A stretch of 15,621 nt of DNA from Gallionella sp. UBA6045. Its GTDB lineage: Bacteria > Pseudomonadota > Gammaproteobacteria > Burkholderiales > Gallionellaceae. Each line of letters begins with the position of its first letter. Position 1 is the stretch's first letter. The stretch is taken from the NCBI GenBank assembly GCA_002429165.1, contig DIYV01000062.1:1-15621 (forward strand). Direction: 5' to 3'. The notes under the pieces are model-generated. The model did no database searches and was not told the DNA's origin. It saw only the letters and a list, made by a program, of their open reading frames with translations. The position numbers were made by a program, and so were the translations under genes. This document shows, piece after piece, positions 1 to 7,132 of the stretch.

Positions 1-1792
1 TGCCATGGGCATCTTCGATGCGCTGAATAAAATAGGGATTAACGAGATAACCGCCGTTGGCAAATACAGAATAGCCGGTCAACATTTCCATCGGTGTCAC
101 GGATCCCGCTCCCAGAGCCATGGTCAGATAGGCCGGGTACTTGGTCGGATCAAAACCAAACCGGGAAATATAATCGTGCGCATATTCCGGGGTGATGGAC
201 TGCAATATGCGTATCGAAACCAGATTTTTTGATTTGATCAGACCTTCGCGCATACTCATCGGCCCTTCAAATTTTCCGTCGTAGTTCTTCGGTTCCCAGG
301 GTTCGTTGCCGGTTTGTTCCGCATCAAAAATCAACGGCGCATCATTAATTATGGTTGCGGGGGTAAAGCCTTTTTCCAGCGCGGCGGAATATACAAAGGG
401 CTTAAAACTTGAGCCGGGTTGACGCCACGCCTGTGTGATGTGGTTGAACTGGTTATGATTGAAATCAAAGCCGCCAACCAGTGAATAAATTGCGCCGGAG
501 CGCGGATCGCCGGAGACGAAAGCCGCTTCGACTTGCGGGAGTTGGCTTATTTGCCATACGCCCTTGTCATCTTTGTGCAATCGGATGATTGAGCCGACAT
601 TGATACGCTGATTCAGGGCGACTCTCTGGTTCAAGGCTGCCTGGGCAAAAAGCAATGCATCCCCGCTAACCTCGGCAATTTCGCCGCCCTTGCAATATGC
701 GCGAACCAGTTTGGGTGATGCTTCCAGAACTACAGCAGGGATCAAGTCATCGCTGCCGTCTACGTCCTGCAGGGCTTCGTCCAGTTGATCGGTGTTGCTG
801 AGGTCGCCGTGCAAATCGACAAAGCCTTCCGGACCGCGGTAGCCTTGACGACGGTCATACTCCAGCACACCAGTGCGGACGCCCTGATAAGCGGCGAGTT
901 GATCCTTTTGCCGGATGGTGGTGTAAACCTTGAGTCCTTGCGTGTAGGTGTCTTCCTGATATTTTTCATAAACAGCCTGGCGAACCATCTCCGCAAAATA
1001 GCCTGCCTTGACACTGAATTCCTGGCTGCCGCGCACGGTCACGATGGGCTGTTGCTGCGCAAGCTGAAATTGTTCATCGCTGATGTAGTTTAATTCATGC
1101 ATGCGGCGCAGAACATAAAGCTGGCGAAGTTTGGCACGCTTCGGATTGACTACAGGGTTATATGCGGAGGGGGCTTTGGGCAGCCCAGCAAGCATCGCAG
1201 CTTCGGCAATAGTGACCTGCGAAAGAGGTTTGCCAAAGTAAACCTGAGAGGCCATGGCAAAGCCATAAGCTCGCTGGCCAAGATAAATCTGGTTGATATA
1301 AAGCTGTAAAATGTCGTCTTTGCTCAAGCTGTGTTCGATCTTGAAAGTAAGCAGGACCTCGTTGAATTTGCGGGTCCATGTTTTTTCTTTGGTCAGAAAA
1401 AAATTGCGAGCCACCTGCATGGTGATGGTGCTGGCGCCCTGCTTTACGGTACCGGCGGTGAAATTGGAAAGGGCTGCGCGGATAACGCCCATGTAATCTA
1501 TACCGCCGTGTTCGTAGAATCGATCGTCTTCGGCGGCAAGAATGGCATGTTTCATTACATCGGGAACCTCGGATATCTTGACAAGTGCGCGGCGTTCCTC
1601 CCCGAATTCACCCAGCAGCGTGCCTTCCGCGCTATAAATGCGCAGCGGAATTTTGGGCCGATAGTCAGTTAGAACCTCCAGCGAAGGCAGGGTCGGATAA
1701 GTTATGATCGCCGCCAGGCCCAGCAATATGGTCGGCAGCAAAATCAGGGTGAGTATGGCAAGAATGAAGGGGGGCCAGCGACGTAAAAACAT
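1..1792 (-). CDS. mrcA: Penicillin-binding protein 1A (bifunctional transglycosylase/transpeptidase), C-terminus cut by window edge
   Basis: Class A PBP that polymerises lipid II glycan strands and cross-links peptidoglycan; inner-membrane anchored with both catalytic domains in the periplasm. The frame is open from the ATG at 1792 to the edge: 597 codons seen, while full-length PBP1A is usually about 750-850 residues. One membrane anchor lies at about residues 6-32. The family-51 glycosyltransferase motifs follow in order: AAEDDRFYEHGGID with putative catalytic Glu88, GASTITMQ, RKFNEVLLTFKIE, LQLYINQIYLG, and IAEAAMLAGLPKAPSAYNP. The transpeptidase domain shows the SxxK motif SSFK with nucleophile Ser461 and Lys464, and SKN at 521-523. 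The third motif (KTG/KSG) would lie beyond the window. No convincing Shine-Dalgarno precedes the ATG, but the membrane anchor begins right after it and the -10 box at 1836-1841 is well placed. It is divergent from pilM, as ponA/mrcA is in many Proteobacteria; some annotations call it ponA. Confidence 0.96.
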   Translation of the reverse strand, partial: MFLRRWPPFILAILTLILLPTILLGLAAIITYPTLPSLEVLTDYRPKIPLRIYSAEGTLLGEFGEERRALVKISEVPDVMKHAILAAEDDRFYEHGGIDYMGVIRAALSNFTAGTVKQGASTITMQVARNFFLTKEKTWTRKFNEVLLTFKIEHSLSKDDILQLYINQIYLGQRAYGFAMASQVYFGKPLSQVTIAEAAMLAGLPKAPSAYNPVVNPKRAKLRQLYVLRRMHELNYISDEQFQLAQQQPIVTVRGSQEFSVKAGYFAEMVRQAVYEKYQEDTYTQGLKVYTTIRQKDQLAAYQGVRTGVLEYDRRQGYRGPEGFVDLHGDLSNTDQLDEALQDVDGSDDLIPAVVLEASPKLVRAYCKGGEIAEVSGDALLFAQAALNQRVALNQRINVGSIIRLHKDDKGVWQISQLPQVEAAFVSGDPRSGAIYSLVGGFDFNHNQFNHITQAWRQPGSSFKPFVYSAALEKGFTPATIINDAPLIFDAEQTGNEPWEPKNYDGKFEGPMSMREGLIKSKNLVSIRILQSITPEYAHDYISRFGFDPTKYPAYLTMALGAGSVTPMEMLTGYSVFANGGYLVNPYFIQRIEDAHG

Positions 1793-1835
1793 GTCCAGTT
1801 GTCCGAAAATAATTAACAGTGATATCGTGTGAGTA

Positions 1836-1841
1836 ATTATA
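1836..1841 (-). promoter_or_regulatory. Candidate -10 box for mrcA
   Basis: Read on the minus strand this is a perfect TATAAT, 43 bp upstream of the mrcA ATG. No good -35 hexamer is found 16-18 bp further upstream (GTTATT at 17 bp), so the promoter may be weak or need an activator. Assignment rests on position and the -10 match only. Confidence 0.4.
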
Positions 1842-1859
1842 TCGGCTCTGCGGATATAA
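1837..1859. repeat. Inverted repeat TTATATC-N9-GATATAA between mrcA and pilM
   Basis: Perfect 7-bp arms (1837-1843 and 1853-1859) separated by 9 bp. The left arm covers most of the mrcA -10 box (1836-1841) and the dyad lies about 20 bp upstream of the pilM -35 box. Geometry suits a dimeric regulator. The arms are AT-rich, so chance occurrence is possible, and no regulator family is recognised. Confidence 0.35.
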
Positions 1860-1877
1860 ATAACCCCTAAAAATAGC

Positions 1878-1906
1878 TTTACACAATTTATGCTTATTGC
1901 TAGGAT
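1878..1906 (+). promoter_or_regulatory. Sigma70-type promoter for pilMNOPQ
   Basis: TTTACA at 1878-1883 (5 of 6 to the -35 consensus), a 17-bp spacer, then TAGGAT at 1901-1906 (4 of 6 to the -10 consensus) preceded by TGC, an extended -10 element. Predicted transcription start is near 1913, giving a leader of about 30 nt before the pilM ATG. It is the best promoter-like sequence in the divergent intergenic region. Confidence 0.65.
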
Positions 1907-1943
1907 TTAAACCACTTTATACAAATAGAGCGCTAACCGGTCA

Positions 1944-3044
1944 ATGCTTAAAGTAAATTTTGACATCCCGCTGGATTTCTTGTGGGCTAAATCCCCGCCG
2001 CTGATAGGCGTGGATATCAGCGCGTCATCGGTCAAGATGGTCGAGTTGAGTGCGTTGCCCAAAAAGGGTGGCTACACCATTGAGCGCTACGCAATCGAAT
2101 TGTTACCCAAGGATGCCATCACTGACGGCAATATCAATAATCTTGAAGCTGTTTCCGAAAGTATGCAGCGGGCCTGGAAGCGAATGGGCACACGAATCAG
2201 GAACGTAAGCATGGCATTGCCCGCGGCAGCGGTGATTACCAAGAAGATATTATTGCCCAGCGGCCTCCGCGAAGAGGATTTGGAATATCAAGTCGAATCC
2301 GAAGCCAACCAGTACATTCCGTTTGCGTTGGAAGAGGTTAATCTCGACTTCCAGGTGATTGGCATAGCACCAGAAAACCCCGATGAACTGGAAGTGTTGC
2401 TGGCGGCTTCCCGCAAGGCGAACGTCGAGGATCGTGTCGCCGCTGCCCAGTTGGCCGGACTAAAAACTGTAGTCATGGATGTCGAACCATATGCCGCCGA
2501 GATGGCTTTCGAGCAGATCAGGGTACAACTTCCAGAAGCCGCGGTAGACAAGTGTGTGGCCCTGATAGACATAGGCGCGAACGTGATGAATGTCAATGTG
2601 TTGCGAAATGGGCAGTCGGTATATTCGAGAGACCAGCAGGTGGGTGGCGACCAATTGACACAGCAGATACAAAGTGTGTTCGGTTTGTCTGCCGAAGAAG
2701 CTGAGTCAGCCAAACGCAATGGCGGATTGCCGGATAATTATGAGAGCGATGTATTGTCGCCTTTCCGTGAAAACGTGGTGACCGAAATCGCACGCGCTTT
2801 GCAGTTCTTCTTCACTTCGACGCAATACCATGAGGTGGATTACGTCGTGCTGTCTGGCGGATGTGCAGCATTGCCAGGATTGGATGACGCGGTGGCAACC
2901 CGCACTCAAGTCAGCACCATGGTGGCAAACCCGTTTGCCTTGATGACGCTATCGAGCCGGATCAAACCGCGGCAATTGCAGACCGATGCGCCATCGTTGA
3001 TTATCGCTTGCGGCCTGGCTATGCGGAGGTTCGACCCATCGTGA
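1944..3044 (+). CDS. pilM: Type IV pilus assembly protein PilM (actin-like ATPase fold)
   Basis: Cytoplasmic actin/FtsA-like component of the type IV pilus alignment complex; in this family it binds ATP and the cytoplasmic tail of PilN, linking the motor platform to PilNOP. 366 residues, close to the usual ~350-360. The actin-type phosphate-1 loop is seen at 21-35 (IGVDISASSVKMVEL), a phosphate-2 segment at 206-216 (ALIDIGANVMN) and the adenosine-binding segment at 301-312 (VVLSGGCAALPG). There is no signal peptide or membrane segment. The ATG at 1944 is preceded by little Shine-Dalgarno sequence, but N-terminal homology begins shortly after it. First gene of a five-gene pil operon; its TGA overlaps the pilN GTG by 4 bp. 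Intact, nothing odd. Confidence 0.97.
   Translation: MLKVNFDIPLDFLWAKSPPLIGVDISASSVKMVELSALPKKGGYTIERYAIELLPKDAITDGNINNLEAVSESMQRAWKRMGTRIRNVSMALPAAAVITKKILLPSGLREEDLEYQVESEANQYIPFALEEVNLDFQVIGIAPENPDELEVLLAASRKANVEDRVAAAQLAGLKTVVMDVEPYAAEMAFEQIRVQLPEAAVDKCVALIDIGANVMNVNVLRNGQSVYSRDQQVGGDQLTQQIQSVFGLSAEEAESAKRNGGLPDNYESDVLSPFRENVVTEIARALQFFFTSTQYHEVDYVVLSGGCAALPGLDDAVATRTQVSTMVANPFALMTLSSRIKPRQLQTDAPSLIIACGLAMRRFDPS
3025..3029 (+). promoter_or_regulatory. Ribosome binding site fixing the pilN GTG start
   Basis: GGAGG inside the last codons of pilM, 11 nt before the GTG at 3041. It supports GTG at 3041 over a TTG at 3008 in the same frame, which would add 11 residues ahead of the conserved cytoplasmic INLLPHR motif. 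Confidence 0.7.
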
Positions 3045-3634
3045 TTCGCATAAACCTTCTGCCGCATCGTGCTGAGAAACGGCGCGCCCGGCAAATTCAA
3101 TTTATCGCATTCAGTGCGATTTCCGTTGTGTTGGCTGGCTTGTTGGTGGGAACCGTGTCGATTGCAATCGACACCCAAATATCCTATCAGCAAAGACGCA
3201 ATACATACCTGAAACAACAAACTGCGGTGTTGGATAAGCAAATCGCGGAAATCAAAAAGCTCCGTGAGCAAACGCAGGCCTTGCTGGCACGCAAGAATGT
3301 CGTGGAAGGTCTGCAAAGTACGCGTTCAGACGTGGTGCACCTGCTGGATCAAATGTTGCGCATTTTGCCGGATGGCGTGTATCTTAAGTCGCTCAAACAG
3401 ACAGGCAATCGAATCGCCCTTGATGGTTATGCGCAGTCAAATGCCCGCGTCTCCACATTGATGCGGGCGATTGAGGACTCGCCTTGGCTGGATTCACCTA
3501 CGTTGATTGAAATTCATGCAACCACTGCGGGCGGCGGGCGTATCAGCGAATTTTCGTTGAATTTCAACTTGACCAAGCAGCAGAAAGCGGTCAGCCCATC
3601 GACCCCCGGCAAACCAGCCGGGACAAAGCGTTAA
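3041..3634 (+). CDS. pilN: Type IV pilus inner-membrane alignment protein PilN
   Basis: Bitopic inner-membrane protein that dimerises with PilO and recruits PilM. With the GTG start it has 197 residues, normal for PilN. The N-terminal cytoplasmic tail begins (M/V)IRINLLPHR; in characterised homologues this INLLP motif is the PilM-binding peptide. A basic stretch is followed by one transmembrane helix at about 21-43, a periplasmic coiled coil at about 50-85 rich in Gln/Lys/Glu, and a ferredoxin-like domain at about 95-180. The start overlaps the pilM stop (GTGA, 3041-3044), implying translational coupling and matched amounts of the two partners. Six bases separate it from pilO. Confidence 0.95.
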   Translation: MIRINLLPHRAEKRRARQIQFIAFSAISVVLAGLLVGTVSIAIDTQISYQQRRNTYLKQQTAVLDKQIAEIKKLREQTQALLARKNVVEGLQSTRSDVVHLLDQMLRILPDGVYLKSLKQTGNRIALDGYAQSNARVSTLMRAIEDSPWLDSPTLIEIHATTAGGGRISEFSLNFNLTKQQKAVSPSTPGKPAGTKR

Positions 3635-3640
3635 GGTGTC

Positions 3641-4270
3641 ATGATGAATTTGGATAACCTGAAGAGAAGTTTGACCGACCTGAAGAACTTGAACCCCAAG
3701 ACTCCGGGTGCCTGGCCATGGTCTGCAAAGATTATGGCCTTTTTGGTATTGTTCATCGCTGTGGTTGTGGCAGGCGCGTTGTTTATTTGGCAGGATCAAT
3801 GGGCAAACTTAACCAAAGCACAACAAGAGGAAGGCCAGTTGAAGGAGACATTCCTGGTTAAAAAGAGACAGGCAATCAATCTTGACTTGATCAAGAAGCA
3901 ACTTATCGAAACCCAGGAATCATTTGGCGCGTTGCTGAAACAACTGCCTAGCAAATCGGAAATGGATGCTTTGTTGACCGATATCAATCAGGCGGGATTG
4001 GGGCGTGGGCTTCAATTCGAGCTTTTCAGGCCGGGTGCTGAAAAGATGGAAGGGGCGTTTGCCGAACAGCCCATCACCATCAAGGTAACGGGTAATTATG
4101 ATGATATCGGCAAATTTTCCAGCGATATTGCGATGCTGCCGCGTATAGTCACGCTGAATGATATATCGATAACACCTTCAGGCAATACGTTGTCCATGAA
4201 CGCAACAGCGAAGACCTTTCGTTACCTGGACGAAGCAGAAGTGGCCGCGCGTAAGGGAGCGGGAAAATGA
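3641..4270 (+). CDS. pilO: Type IV pilus inner-membrane alignment protein PilO
   Basis: Partner of PilN in the periplasmic heterodimer that binds PilP. 209 residues: cytoplasmic tail 1-28, one transmembrane helix at about 29-50 (KIMAFLVLFIAVVVAGALFI), coiled coil about 53-100, then a ferredoxin-like domain about 105-195 ending in a charged tail. Two ATG codons stand side by side (3641 and 3644); the AAGG at 3633-3636 is 4 nt from the first and 7 nt from the second, so the start could be one residue shorter. Its TGA overlaps the pilP ATG by 4 bp (ATGA). PilO sequences diverge widely; the assignment rests on topology and on its place between pilN and pilP. Confidence 0.94.
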   Translation: MMNLDNLKRSLTDLKNLNPKTPGAWPWSAKIMAFLVLFIAVVVAGALFIWQDQWANLTKAQQEEGQLKETFLVKKRQAINLDLIKKQLIETQESFGALLKQLPSKSEMDALLTDINQAGLGRGLQFELFRPGAEKMEGAFAEQPITIKVTGNYDDIGKFSSDIAMLPRIVTLNDISITPSGNTLSMNATAKTFRYLDEAEVAARKGAGK

Positions 4271-4776
4271 AGCTGATCTATTTTGCGCTCGCTTCGATAT
4301 TGCTGACAGGGTGTGGCGGCGATGAGTTTCAGGATCTGCGCGATTTCGTCAAGAATTCCGGCGCCGATATGCGCGGCAAAATAGAGCCTCCGCCAGAGGT
4401 GAAACCGTATGAATATTTTGCATACAACAATGAGACAAATTTGCCGGACCCGTTCAAGCCGCGCAAACCGGAAAAACGTTCCGGCGCGGGCACGGGAATA
4501 AATCAGCCTGACTTTGATCGCCCTAAAGAGGCCCTGGAGGAATTTCCACTCGAAAGTCTCAAAATGGTTGGTTATCTTTACATGAATAAAGTGGGTTATG
4601 CGGTGATACGTGCGACCGATTCCAAACTGTATCGGGTTAAAGCCGGCAATCATATAGGCTTGAATTTTGGTTTGATTGAAGAAGTGACCGATACTCAAGT
4701 TAAAATCAAAGAGATGGTGCAGGACAGTTCCGGTGACTGGACCGAGCGCATGAGCAGCCTGCAGTTAATTGAATGA
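4267..4776 (+). CDS. pilP: Type IV pilus lipoprotein PilP
   Basis: Lipoprotein bridging PilNO to the secretin PilQ. 169 residues. The signal peptide ends in the lipobox LLTGC with lipidated Cys16; residues +2 and +3 are Gly-Gly. A Pro/charged, probably disordered linker (about 35-90, including PPPEVKPYEY and PFKPRKPEKR) precedes a compact beta domain (about 95-165, from LESLKMVGYL), which in homologues contacts the N0 domain of PilQ. A good Shine-Dalgarno, AAGGGAG at 4253-4259, lies 7 nt before the ATG, inside pilO. The 4-bp overlap with pilO suggests coupling; pilQ follows after 14 bp. Confidence 0.95.
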   Translation: MKLIYFALASILLTGCGGDEFQDLRDFVKNSGADMRGKIEPPPEVKPYEYFAYNNETNLPDPFKPRKPEKRSGAGTGINQPDFDRPKEALEEFPLESLKMVGYLYMNKVGYAVIRATDSKLYRVKAGNHIGLNFGLIEEVTDTQVKIKEMVQDSSGDWTERMSSLQLIE

Positions 4777-4778
4777 TT

Positions 4779-4783
4779 AGGAG
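4779..4783 (+). promoter_or_regulatory. Ribosome binding site upstream of pilQ ATG 4791
   Basis: AGGAG just after the pilP stop, 7 nt before the ATG at 4791. It favours this start over an in-frame ATG at 4773 (which overlaps the pilP stop) and an in-frame ATG at 4911 (no clear Shine-Dalgarno). Confidence 0.7.
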
Positions 4784-4790
4784 CAAAATA

Positions 4791-7046
4791 ATGAAACAGC
4801 TTACTGACACTGCTATAAATTCGTTCTCTGAACGAATCCGCACGCAAGGAGCAGGCCGGTGTGTTCACCCGCAGGGTACTGCAAGATCCTCTGCGAAGCC
4901 AAGCGGGTTTATGGGCCTTACCCTTCAAAATAGAATTCCTGGCAGTTTTCTTTACAAGGCGGTTCAAAATGCTGTTCGATTTTCGGGCCTGCTCATCGCA
5001 CTGTTTGCATTTGGCGCACAGGCTCAGGCCGATGCGCAGAACAGCATTTCCGCGCTGAGTGTCAGTACCGGCAACGGAGTCACGGTTATCAAGGTCGAAT
5101 TGGCGCAGCCACTGGCAAAATTGCCGGCCGGGTTTACCATCAATACCCCGCCACGCATCGCGTTTGATTTTCCTGATACTGCAAACGGAATGGGTAAATC
5201 GGTTCAGGATTTCAACGCCGGGGATCTGCGCAGCGCCAATATCGTTCAGGCCGGCAACCGCACGCGCCTGGTGATTAACCTTAATCAAATGCTGACTTAC
5301 GATAGCAAGGTTGACGGCAATAATCTTCTGATCACATTGCATGACAAGCCCGCAGATATCGTGGCCAGTAAAACCGCACGTTTTGCCGAAGCAAAACAAG
5401 GCGCGCAACAACACGAGTTGCGCGACATAGGTTTTCGTCGCGGTAAAAATGGCGAAGGACGCATTGAGGTCGACCTCTCCGATCCCGGTATCGGAATTGA
5501 CATACGGCAACAGGGCACCACGCTGATAGTCGACTTCCTTAAAACCAACCTGCCACGGAATTTGCAGCGCAAACTGGATGTGGTCGATTTCGCAACTCCG
5601 GTGCAGAATGTGGATACCTTTGCGCAGGGCAACAACGTGCGTATGGTGATCGAACCCAAGGGCAACTGGGAGCATTCGGCCTACCAGACTGACAATAAAT
5701 TCATCGTGGAAGTGAAGCCGGTTGTCACCGATCCCGACAAGCTGACCCAGGGCGGCGGTGCCAAATATACGGGTGAGAAGCTGACTTTGAATTTCCAGAA
5801 GATCGATGTTCGCGAGGCCTTGAATGTGATCGCCGATTTCACCGGAACAAACATGGTGATCAGCGATACCGTAAGCGGTAACATCACGCTGCGGTTGAAG
5901 GATGTGCCGTGGGATCAGGCTTTCGACATCATCCTGCAGAGCCGCGGGTTGGATATGCGCAAAATCGGGAATGTGATTCAGGTCGCGCCCAGGGCGGAGA
6001 TAGCAGCCAAGGAAAAATTGGAACTGACCTCGCACCAGGAAATTTCCGAGTTGCAGGATTTGCGCACGGAAAGTTTCCAGATAAGCTACCAGAAAGCCGA
6101 TGCTTTGGCCGCGCTTTTATCGAGTGACAAGCAGCGTATTCTCTCCAAACGCGGTAGCGCCGTTGTTGATGCGCGCACCAATACCCTGTTCATTCAGGAC
6201 ACACCTGATCGACTTGAAGAAGCGCGCAAACTGATCAAGCAGGTCGACGTACCGGTACGCCAGGTGATGATAGAAGCGCGTATCGTTGAAGCAACAGATA
6301 ACTTTGGCAAAAATCTGGGCGTAAGGCTCGGATATAACTCCGGAGACGCATTTAGTGTGGGTAACAGCTCGAGATTATTTGGAAATATTGGCGCCAATCA
6401 GGCAATGATGCCCGCACCTGGTGGCGGAGCACCCGTTCTGACGACTATGCCTGCCAACCTTCCCAACGTCAATCTGCCCTCTGCGGGTACCGCGGGTACA
6501 TTCTCGATGCTGTTGTTCAACAGCAGCCTGAGTAAATTGCTATCCGTTGAATTGACCGCGCTTGAAACGGACAGCAAGGGCAAGGTCATTTCCAGTCCCC
6601 GTGTCGTGACATCGGATCAGACCGAAGCCACGATAGCAACGGGCACGGAAATTCCATACCAGCAGGCCAGCAGCAGCGGCGCGACGAATGTCGCTTTCAA
6701 AAGCGCGACGTTGAGTTTGTCAGTCAAGCCGCAAATCACCCCTGATGACAACATCATCATGGACATAAAGGTAAACAAGGACTCGGTCGGACAACTGTAT
6801 GCGGGCGTTCCCAGCATTAATACCAACACGGTAACCACCCAGGTGCTGGTGGAAAACGGCGGTACGGTGGTGATAGGCGGCGTGTATCTCCAGCAACAAA
6901 GCGACGGGGTCAACAAGGTGCCATGGCTAGGGGATATCCCGGTGCTGGGCTTCCTGTTCAGGAGTACGGCCAAATTGGACAACAAGAGCGAACTGCTGGT
7001 ATTCATCACGCCCAAAATCATCAAGGACGCAATGAGTTTGAGGTAA
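4791..7046 (+). CDS. pilQ: Type IV pilus secretin PilQ
   Basis: Outer-membrane ring through which the pilus emerges. 751 residues from ATG 4791. Order: unusual N-terminal stretch 1-63; signal-peptide hydrophobic core 64-76 (FSGLLIALFAFGA) with likely cleavage AQA|D after residue 80; two AMIN peptidoglycan-binding domains (about 84-175 and 205-300); N0/STN domain (about 331-391, from KLTLNFQKIDVREALNVIA through LKDVPWDQAFDIILQSRGLD); an N1-type domain (about 420-490); secretin domain from VRQVMIEARIVEA to the end, with VPWLGDIPVLGFLFR near 710-724 and the beta-strand signature ELLVFITPKII. Last gene of the pil operon, followed by a terminator. Odd: the signal core starts unusually far in. If translation began at ATG 4911 the signal peptide would be a more ordinary 40 residues, but that codon lacks a Shine-Dalgarno. 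Confidence 0.95.
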   Translation: MKQLTDTAINSFSERIRTQGAGRCVHPQGTARSSAKPSGFMGLTLQNRIPGSFLYKAVQNAVRFSGLLIALFAFGAQAQADAQNSISALSVSTGNGVTVIKVELAQPLAKLPAGFTINTPPRIAFDFPDTANGMGKSVQDFNAGDLRSANIVQAGNRTRLVINLNQMLTYDSKVDGNNLLITLHDKPADIVASKTARFAEAKQGAQQHELRDIGFRRGKNGEGRIEVDLSDPGIGIDIRQQGTTLIVDFLKTNLPRNLQRKLDVVDFATPVQNVDTFAQGNNVRMVIEPKGNWEHSAYQTDNKFIVEVKPVVTDPDKLTQGGGAKYTGEKLTLNFQKIDVREALNVIADFTGTNMVISDTVSGNITLRLKDVPWDQAFDIILQSRGLDMRKIGNVIQVAPRAEIAAKEKLELTSHQEISELQDLRTESFQISYQKADALAALLSSDKQRILSKRGSAVVDARTNTLFIQDTPDRLEEARKLIKQVDVPVRQVMIEARIVEATDNFGKNLGVRLGYNSGDAFSVGNSSRLFGNIGANQAMMPAPGGGAPVLTTMPANLPNVNLPSAGTAGTFSMLLFNSSLSKLLSVELTALETDSKGKVISSPRVVTSDQTEATIATGTEIPYQQASSSGATNVAFKSATLSLSVKPQITPDDNIIMDIKVNKDSVGQLYAGVPSINTNTVTTQVLVENGGTVVIGGVYLQQQSDGVNKVPWLGDIPVLGFLFRSTAKLDNKSELLVFITPKIIKDAMSLR
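4819..4837 (+). repeat. Perfect hairpin inside the pilQ 5' coding region
   Basis: ATTCGTTC, a 3-nt loop TCT, then GAACGAAT: an 8-bp perfect inverted repeat beginning 28 nt after the pilQ start codon at 4791. No T-tract follows, so it is not a terminator. In mRNA it would form near the initiating ribosome; a DNA-binding or insertion-related role is also possible. Function unknown. Confidence 0.5.
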
Positions 7047-7082
7047 AACAAAGCGTCTGTATTTAACTCATTTATTCTTTCG

Positions 7083-7113
7083 AAAAGCCCGGCTGGTCCG
7101 GGCTTTTGTTTTT
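7083..7113 (+). terminator. Rho-independent terminator of the pil operon
   Basis: A perfect 10-bp stem, AAAAGCCCGG (7083-7092) with CCGGGCTTTT (7098-7107), a 5-nt loop CTGGT and a following GTTTTT tract. It starts 37 bp after the pilQ stop and ends about 20 bp before the aroK ATG, separating the pil and aro transcription units. Confidence 0.93.
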
Positions 7114-7119
7114 ATCGTT

Positions 7120-7125
7120 TACAAT
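7120..7125 (+). promoter_or_regulatory. Candidate -10 box for aroK
   Basis: TACAAT (5 of 6 to consensus) lies just after the terminator. A start of transcription 7-8 bp downstream would coincide with the aroK ATG at 7133. No -35 match is seen at normal spacing (positions 7096-7103 fall in the terminator stem), so the call is tentative. Confidence 0.35.
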
Positions 7126-7132
7126 ATGCCGC

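Noticed and set aside
785..1672. Several plus-strand frames of 70-113 codons across the first 1.7 kb
   Set aside because: They oppose mrcA, whose minus-strand frame is continuous and carries all expected PBP1A motifs.
3008..3040. Upstream TTG start for pilN
   Set aside because: It would add 11 residues before the conserved INLLPHR tail, and the GGAGG at 3025-3029 serves the GTG at 3041.
4773..4790. ATG 4773 overlapping the pilP stop as the pilQ start
   Set aside because: Possible by ATGA coupling, but AGGAG at 4779-4783 is correctly spaced for ATG 4791, and the extra six residues would lengthen an already overlong N-region.
4695..6035. A 446-codon minus-strand open frame opposite pilQ
   Set aside because: No domain, no promoter or Shine-Dalgarno evident, and it lies wholly against the pilP end and AMIN-domain coding sequence of pilQ; a shadow frame.
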